Below, one piece after another: positions 7,946-11,545 of a stretch of DNA of 11,545 nt; position 1 is the first letter of the stretch, and every line of letters starts with the position of its first letter. The position numbers and the translations under genes are program-made. Source of the stretch: Acidobacteriaceae bacterium (GTDB taxonomy: Bacteria > Acidobacteriota > Terriglobia > Terriglobales > Acidobacteriaceae). Below the pieces are notes generated by a model. It was not told the origin of the DNA. It saw nothing but the letters and a program-made list of their open reading frames with translations, and did no database searches. The stretch covers positions 4,682 to 16,226 of the forward strand of contig PMBA01000154.1 of NCBI GenBank assembly GCA_003152795.1, given 5' to 3'.

Positions 7946-9814
7946 TTAGTGCAGATAGCTAATGCGAATAGAAGCGACGCGGCCAGGACCGACCGCTGGC
8001 AAAACAACGTGGCGATTATCGGGGGACAGCGTAGCCCCACCCGTAACCGTTGCGATGGGACGCTGGAATTCAAATGTGAGTCCAGCCACGGTATCGTCTG
8101 ATTTCACTTGTAAAACGACTTGCGCGGGTATGGAGGCGGCAGTCACGCTCCACTGAAGACGATCGCGAGCGCGCCAGAATGTTGCAAAAGTCACCATGTC
8201 AGTCTTAATGATATCGGCAGGAAGCTGGCGAAGTAACTCTTGCTCGGCGGCAGCTTTCAGGTGGGATTCATTGGAGTGGATCAAAGCCACACTGACTGCT
8301 CCGTTTTCAGCATTAGCGAGGATCACCTCCAAGGCCTGCGGCACTCGATTGGCGAAGCCGGGCGATTCTTCGTCTTCGATTGTCACCGGAAATTCATAGA
8401 TATCGCTGTCCTCCTCGAACCCGAGATTGCGAGGAAGTGCGAAAGGAAAATTGGAGAGAACATCAGCAGCGGTGAACGATGAGTCGAACTGATAGCCGCT
8501 GCGCTCAAGAGCCTCGGGCAGTGATTCGGGAACGCGCAGATGTCCAGCACGGAAGATGATCGTATCTTGACCGGGAACCTCTCCGTCCAATAATTCCTTG
8601 CTCACTCTAACTTCGCCGAAGACCGTCGCTCCCGAGGCAGTATCGAATCCCAGTCCTCGAGGCTTGTAGCTGGAGTAGGTTTCATGACCCGAGCCCAGTT
8701 CAAACTTGTTGAAACCTCGCGAATGGATGATCGAATGGCTGCCGACAGTAGAGCCACCCGATTTCAGTTGCCGCAGAGTTTCGAGATTGGGTCCGAAAAA
8801 GAAACTCTTGCTGTTGGCATCGTCAACATACTTAGTCTGAATGAAAAAAGTACTGTTGGCTTGATTCGCCTTCTCGACACGGGCAAAATCGAGACCGGGG
8901 ACAAATGAGTTTTCCCAATCCACATCATGGGAGAGCAGCAAGGCGGACCGCTGGCCTCCCGGGATCGTGGCCAGGCGCACCCACTCCTGGGCGTAAGTCT
9001 CGTACCAGGCCCTCAGGATCAGCAACCAAACGTCCGCGCCTGGTTCGAAAGCATTCACATAGTGGCGCTGAGCCTCATAGTCGCGATTGTCCTGACTGCG
9101 CAATACGACATCAAGCAAACTCAGTCCGAGGAGGTAGACCTTTCCTCTGCCAATCGAGTTCGTAAGGAGCGCGGCACTGCCGTCGTCAAAGTGCGCTAGC
9201 ACCTCAGCACCGATGTTGGGAACGTATCCGTTGCTCCAAATGGTTTCGGCGATGCGATCACTACCCAAACTGACTTCCCGCTCCTCGGGGCGATTCAGGT
9301 ACTTCATGACTGGATCGGTGCTAGTGGAAAACGCAAGGTGATGACGCTTACGCGAAGGCACGAAGCTGCGAAATCCGAACAGAGTCTGAACCCCTCCCCA
9401 AAAGACGTTCTGCGCGAAGACAAATCCACCCTGCCGTACGAACGTGCTTAGCTGATCAGCTTGAGGTTGCGTAAAAGTGTGTGAATCTACGCTGGGATAG
9501 AGGATGACCAGTCGATGACGGAGCGCTTGTCCCAAATCGTGAGTAATGAAGAAAGGAATGCCCATTTCTTTCAGGGAATGCACAAGTGCAAGAGGATTCT
9601 CAGGATCGGGGCCGGGATTAGTCCAAAACACGGCGACCTGAAGCGGAAAGGATTCTGGGAACTGCTGGAACGGAACAGGACGTCGGTGAACGATTTCGAG
9701 CAAGGGCACTTCTTTAGTTCGCAAGGAAGGCGTGGCCTTATCGGTAAGTTTCCTAATTGCGACCGCCCCACCCAAACTCAACACCAGAAGCCCGGCTACT
9801 AGAAACCTTTTCAA
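7946..9814 (-). CDS. Secreted polysaccharide-deacetylase-like protein with N-terminal GATase-like domain
   Basis: 622 residues from the TTG at 9814. An N-terminal signal or anchor (about 2-20, MKRFLVAGLLVLSLGGAVAI) is followed by an alpha/beta domain (about 55-245) resembling the glutamine-amidotransferase/ThuA-like fold, for example RLVILYPSVD at 101-110 and VRQGGFVFAQN at 126-136. Residues 285-550 carry NodB-type deacetylase motifs: SHDVDW 295-300 with the Asp pair, GSHSIIH 358-364 giving the metal-binding H-x3-H, FRAGHLRVP 421-429, and ALIHSN 510-515 near the end. All expected metal and catalytic positions have plausible residues, so activity is likely. Residues 555-622 look like a small beta-sandwich. 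Likely role: removing acetyl or similar groups from the nascent exopolysaccharide in the periplasm, as PgaB does. PgaB has a different partner domain; PelA/CE18-like enzymes are an alternative relative. It is the first gene of the cluster. Confidence 0.78.
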   Translation of the reverse strand: MKRFLVAGLLVLSLGGAVAIRKLTDKATPSLRTKEVPLLEIVHRRPVPFQQFPESFPLQVAVFWTNPGPDPENPLALVHSLKEMGIPFFITHDLGQALRHRLVILYPSVDSHTFTQPQADQLSTFVRQGGFVFAQNVFWGGVQTLFGFRSFVPSRKRHHLAFSTSTDPVMKYLNRPEEREVSLGSDRIAETIWSNGYVPNIGAEVLAHFDDGSAALLTNSIGRGKVYLLGLSLLDVVLRSQDNRDYEAQRHYVNAFEPGADVWLLILRAWYETYAQEWVRLATIPGGQRSALLLSHDVDWENSFVPGLDFARVEKANQANSTFFIQTKYVDDANSKSFFFGPNLETLRQLKSGGSTVGSHSIIHSRGFNKFELGSGHETYSSYKPRGLGFDTASGATVFGEVRVSKELLDGEVPGQDTIIFRAGHLRVPESLPEALERSGYQFDSSFTAADVLSNFPFALPRNLGFEEDSDIYEFPVTIEDEESPGFANRVPQALEVILANAENGAVSVALIHSNESHLKAAAEQELLRQLPADIIKTDMVTFATFWRARDRLQWSVTAASIPAQVVLQVKSDDTVAGLTFEFQRPIATVTGGATLSPDNRHVVLPAVGPGRVASIRISYLH

Positions 9815-9820
9815 CTCTAA

Positions 9821-9826
9821 CTCCTT
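9821..9826 (-). promoter_or_regulatory. Shine-Dalgarno site fixing a TTG start for the deacetylase
   Basis: AAGGAG on the minus strand lies six bases before TTG at 9814, and translation from that codon begins at once with a Lys-Arg plus hydrophobic signal. The upstream ATG at 9886 would add 24 residues of non-signal-like sequence and has no comparable site. Confidence 0.75.
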
Positions 9827-9854
9827 AAGACCTGATGATCGTGGGGGTCCGATG

Positions 9855-9883
9855 TAAGTATGACGCATGTAAAGAGAAGGCAA
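9855..9883 (-). promoter_or_regulatory. Weak promoter candidate before the deacetylase
   Basis: The minus strand reads TTGCCT (9883-9878), 17 bases, then TACTTA (9860-9855), which would give a leader of about 35 bases to the TTG start. The -10 is a poor sigma-70 match. The call rests on the same box and spacing recurring before the YaiO-type gene. Confidence 0.25.
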
Positions 9884-9938
9884 CAAAGCGGAAGTCCCGG
9901 ACCCACTGTGCGAGTTAAAAACGGGGAGTGATCGAATC

Positions 9939-10004
9939 TATACTTACTTCTTGGCGGTCTTTCGCCCCCTGTTTGAAGGGGTGGGCCTTTGGCCTACGAG
10001 TATA
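9939..10004. other. Cluster of small hairpins upstream of the deacetylase
   Basis: TATACT (9939-9944) and AGTATA (9999-10004) enclose three short inverted repeats: GGCG/CGCC (9953-9956, 9963-9966), CCCT/AGGG (9967-9970, 9977-9980) and GGCC/GGCC (9984-9987, 9991-9994). As RNA this could fold into a multi-branch structure. It lacks tRNA landmarks and matches no riboswitch I recognise. Confidence 0.35.
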
Positions 10005-10049
10005 CCTTCGTGATCCGATCTCGACTGTTACAAAACTGAGGTTGGAGAG

Positions 10050-10160
10050 GCCCGTGCTTCCGTCCTGCCTTGCTCCTCCGCAGAACCTAAATACCGAGGT
10101 TCGGAGGAAATACCTCGAAATCCGTAAGCAGAGCTTTTCAGCCCGGAATTAAGCACGGGC
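10050..10160. repeat. 111-base element bounded by perfect 10-base inverted repeats
   Basis: GCCCGTGCTT (10050-10059) is matched exactly by AAGCACGGGC (10151-10160). Inside, CCTCCG (10075-10080) plus AACCT (10084-10088) pair with AGGTT plus CGGAGG (10097-10107), giving an 11-base-pair stem with a CAG bulge and an 8-base loop. The nested structure suggests a MITE-like element or a structured small RNA. No clear target duplication flanks it, so the class is undecided. Confidence 0.5.
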
Positions 10161-10210
10161 GATTCCCGCATCCCTGAGGCTCACTTCCCCCAGAGTTTTG
10201 TAGGAGTAGT

Positions 10211-10705
10211 TCTGTAGCGGAAACAAACACCGGCAGAATCGCCATCCGTTCCGCTGTCGACAAATACTTGGACGGCGTCCACCGGGGCTTGACCCTCAAG
10301 ACGTTTCAAGCCTACCACCTTGCGTTAGACAGTTTTTGTGAGCACCTTGCCAAGACCGCTCCCAAAGAATTCATGGACGAGATTACGCAGGGGGATTTGG
10401 ACGAATTCCGGCTGGTGCTGATCGGGCAGAAATATCAGGATCGCAGCATCGGGAACATCCTTGGGAATCCACACTGCTTTCTCATCAAGATGGGGTTCAT
10501 GGTGGATGCCAAACTCGCGAAGCTTCTCCCCGGCAAACTTGTTCCGGTGCGGCATCAGGTTCCCAAGAAATCACCGAAGCAATATAACGGCGAACTCCAT
10601 GCGCTCATGGCCGCGAGCACACTGGAGGATCGGGAACTGTGCGACTTCCTCCGCAAGAGCGGCTTCCGTGAAGATGAGGCTGCACATGCCGAAATCACTG
10701 ATGTG
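10211..10705 (+). pseudogene. Truncated tyrosine recombinase (phage integrase family)
   Basis: A fragment of a site-specific tyrosine recombinase. Family-like sequence begins before any good start codon, around GRIAIRSAVDKYL (from 10232), and continues through an N-terminal core-binding (SAM-like) domain: TLKTFQAYHLALDSFCEHL, then RSIGNILGN and FLIKMGF. The catalytic domain is entered at LMAASTLEDRELCDFLRKSG, and the first catalytic Arg is present in GFREDE (codon 10667-10669). Similarity stops at about 10705 (AEITDV). The distal H-x-x-R box and the nucleophilic Tyr are absent, so the product cannot recombine DNA. The first usable start is TTG at 10268, which would drop conserved-looking residues, so the 5' end is probably damaged too. 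From 10705 the frame runs into unrelated sequence. Confidence 0.75.
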
Positions 10706-10721
10706 CCGGGAGTGGTCATGG

Positions 10722-10735
10722 CCATGGCGCCATGG
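10722..10735. other. 14-base perfect palindrome at the integrase/CBS junction
   Basis: CCATGGCGCCATGG is its own reverse complement and lies in the short stretch between the end of integrase similarity and the start of CBS-domain similarity. It may mark the deletion or joining point. Confidence 0.5.
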
Positions 10736-10754
10736 GCTGCGCCGCATTCAACGG

Positions 10755-10889
10755 CCCACTGCGCTCGAACGCATGGGCGCCAACCAGATCGAAATCCTGC
10801 CGGTCGTGAGCCGCGCGGACGTGCACAAGTTGGGAGGGATTGTGACGCTGCGGGACATTTTGGATGCGTACGGCGTGACCCGCGCCTGA
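10755..10889 (+). pseudogene. C-terminal remnant of a CBS-domain protein (possibly ClC-type channel)
   Basis: In a frame shifted from the integrase fragment, about 43 codons read ALERMGANQIEILPVV, then HKLGGIVTLRDILDAYGV, ending in TGA at 10887-10889. The order of a helix with ERMG, a strand with ILPVV and then GIVTLRDIL is the second half of a CBS domain, which binds adenosyl ligands in regulatory positions. Tails of this kind end ClC chloride channels with CBS pairs, but too little remains to name the parent. There is no start codon with a ribosome site and the upstream part of the protein is missing, so this is a gene relic, joined to the integrase relic by deletion. Confidence 0.6.
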
Positions 10890-10932
10890 TCGGGCTTGGC
10901 CTTATCAGTGGATTCCTCCGGAATCAGTGCCC

Positions 10933-10955
10933 GAACTTCTGTGTTCCAGAAGCTC
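10933..10955 (-). terminator. Hairpin downstream of zwf
   Basis: On the minus strand GAGCTTCTG, loop GAACA and CAGAAGTTC form a nine-pair stem with one G-U wobble, beginning 11 bases after the zwf stop codon. The opposite strand would have a mismatch at the wobble position, so the structure favours zwf mRNA. No U-tract follows, so it may stabilise the 3' end rather than terminate efficiently. Confidence 0.45.
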
Positions 10956-10966
10956 CGTGACGGGCA

Positions 10967-11545
10967 TCATCGTCTTCTCTTCGTAGTTCGTCCAGAAACT
11001 GAGGCGGATGCCTCCTCGGGGCTTGGGTTGTGCCAACAACCGTCTGAACCGATGATCGCGTCAGCCTGTTTCGGCCCCCAGCTGTGGCGTTTGTACGGGC
11101 GAGCCCGGTGATGGGTCTTAAGGACTGGATCGACCACCGTCCATGCGGCCTCAACCGCGTCCTCACGGGTAAAGAGCGCTCCATCGCCGGTCATGGCGTC
11201 GCCCAATAGCCGCTCGTAAGGCGACTCCTCTCCCGGCTGTTCTTCGAACAGGTAGAGCTCTCGCTGGTCCCCGACGAACTCCTTCCCTGCGAGTTTGACG
11301 CGAGCGGCGAGGGCGATGGCCGAGCTGGGGGAGAGCCGGAAGCGCAGGTAGTTGGCCGGGCCGGACTTTGGAATTGGCGCTGAGTCGGCGAAAAGCCTCT
11401 GCGGCGGTGGCTTCAACTCGACGAGTACCTCGGTCGCGGTGTCGGCCAGGTATTTGCCGGAGCGCAAGTACCACGGCACCCCCTCCCAGCGCCATGAGTC
11501 GATGAAAAGTCGCAGGGCACAAAAAGTCTCGACGTCGGAGTTCTT
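10967..11545 (-). CDS. zwf: Glucose-6-phosphate 1-dehydrogenase, C-terminal part
   Basis: Oxidises glucose 6-phosphate to 6-phosphogluconolactone with NAD(P)+, the first step of the oxidative pentose phosphate pathway. The window holds the last 192 residues; the Rossmann domain and catalytic His lie beyond the right edge. Recognisable C-domain sequence includes FIDSWRWEGVPWYLRSGK (residues 14-31 of the visible part), TATEVLVELKPPP, LRFRLSPSSAIAL, ELYLFEEQPGEESPYERLL, FTREDAVEAAW and the terminal SWGPKQADAI near the usual end of the family. The frame stays open to the edge, so the in-frame GTG at 11479 is an internal valine. A short basic tail (SGRTTKRRR) follows the conserved end. The gene converges on the recombinase/CBS relics 77 bases away. 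Identification is secure; cofactor preference cannot be judged. Confidence 0.95.
   Translation of the reverse strand, partial: KNSDVETFCALRLFIDSWRWEGVPWYLRSGKYLADTATEVLVELKPPPQRLFADSAPIPKSGPANYLRFRLSPSSAIALAARVKLAGKEFVGDQRELYLFEEQPGEESPYERLLGDAMTGDGALFTREDAVEAAWTVVDPVLKTHHRARPYKRHSWGPKQADAIIGSDGCWHNPSPEEASASVSGRTTKRRR

Larger units (their letters stand above)
9815..10210. other. Gene-free region upstream of the exopolysaccharide cluster
   Basis: No gene is credible here; the longest open frame is about 74 codons with no domain. The region holds the deacetylase ribosome site and promoter candidate, the small hairpin cluster and the 111-base inverted-repeat element, all listed separately. It separates the cluster from a patch of decayed mobile-type sequence. 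Confidence 0.6.

Noticed and set aside
9939..10004. Possible cyclic-di-GMP riboswitch, attractive for an exopolysaccharide operon
   Set aside because: The conserved GEMM core sequences and its two-stem arrangement are not present on either strand.
9928..10152. Plus-strand frame of 74 codons
   Set aside because: It spans the inverted-repeat elements and has no domain or ribosome site.
10050..10160. Possible tRNA or integrase attachment site
   Set aside because: The folded element lacks a T-arm consensus, an anticodon arm and a 3' CCA-type end, and no direct repeat of the kind expected for att sites was seen.
10896..11111. Plus-strand frame of 71 codons after the CBS relic
   Set aside because: Mostly antisense to the conserved C-terminus of glucose-6-phosphate dehydrogenase.
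1..11545. CRISPR array, complete insertion sequence, rRNA or tRNA
   Set aside because: No regularly spaced repeats, no transposase frame and no RNA-gene signatures were seen on reading both strands.

Overview
The window reads as a piece of a GC-rich, Gram-negative soil-type bacterial chromosome, most likely Acidobacteriota. This is an inference from the style of the PknB-like kinase, the glucose-6-phosphate dehydrogenase C-terminus, the integrase fragment and a REP-like hairpin; no rRNA or other marker is present. An outer-membrane beta-barrel gene shows that the cell has two membranes.

Layout. (1) 1-1262, minus: N-terminal 420 residues of a Ser/Thr protein kinase whose transmembrane segment lies at the window edge. 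(2) 1263-1780: 518 bases without a convincing gene, holding a REP-like hairpin, a GC-rich hairpin and the ribosome site of the next gene. (3) 1781-3604, plus: an L-lactate permease. (4) 3826-9814, minus: four genes in transcription order, namely a secreted polysaccharide-deacetylase-like protein, a TPR plus YaiO-type outer-membrane barrel protein, a membrane-anchored HEAT-repeat protein and a family 2 membrane glycosyltransferase. The last three are tightly packed (17-base overlap, then a 2-base gap). (5) 9815-10210: a gene-free stretch with several inverted repeats, including a 111-base element closed by perfect 10-base arms. (6) 10211-10889, plus: decayed remnants, the N-terminal half of a tyrosine recombinase joined to the tail of a CBS-domain protein. 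(7) 10967-11545, minus: the C-terminal 192 residues of glucose-6-phosphate dehydrogenase, running off the right edge.

How the genes work together. The four-gene block has the parts of a synthase-dependent exopolysaccharide pathway. The GT2 enzyme would polymerise and extrude the chain through the inner membrane. The deacetylase would modify it in the periplasm. The TPR/barrel protein would pass it through the outer membrane. The HEAT-repeat protein, anchored by one helix, stands where known systems carry a small accessory subunit. The parts resemble PgaABCD and E. coli yaiO/yaiP/yaiS, but the HEAT component and the unusual deacetylase architecture make it a distinct variant. It is the most interesting part of the window. 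The lactate permease, kinase and zwf look like unrelated neighbours.
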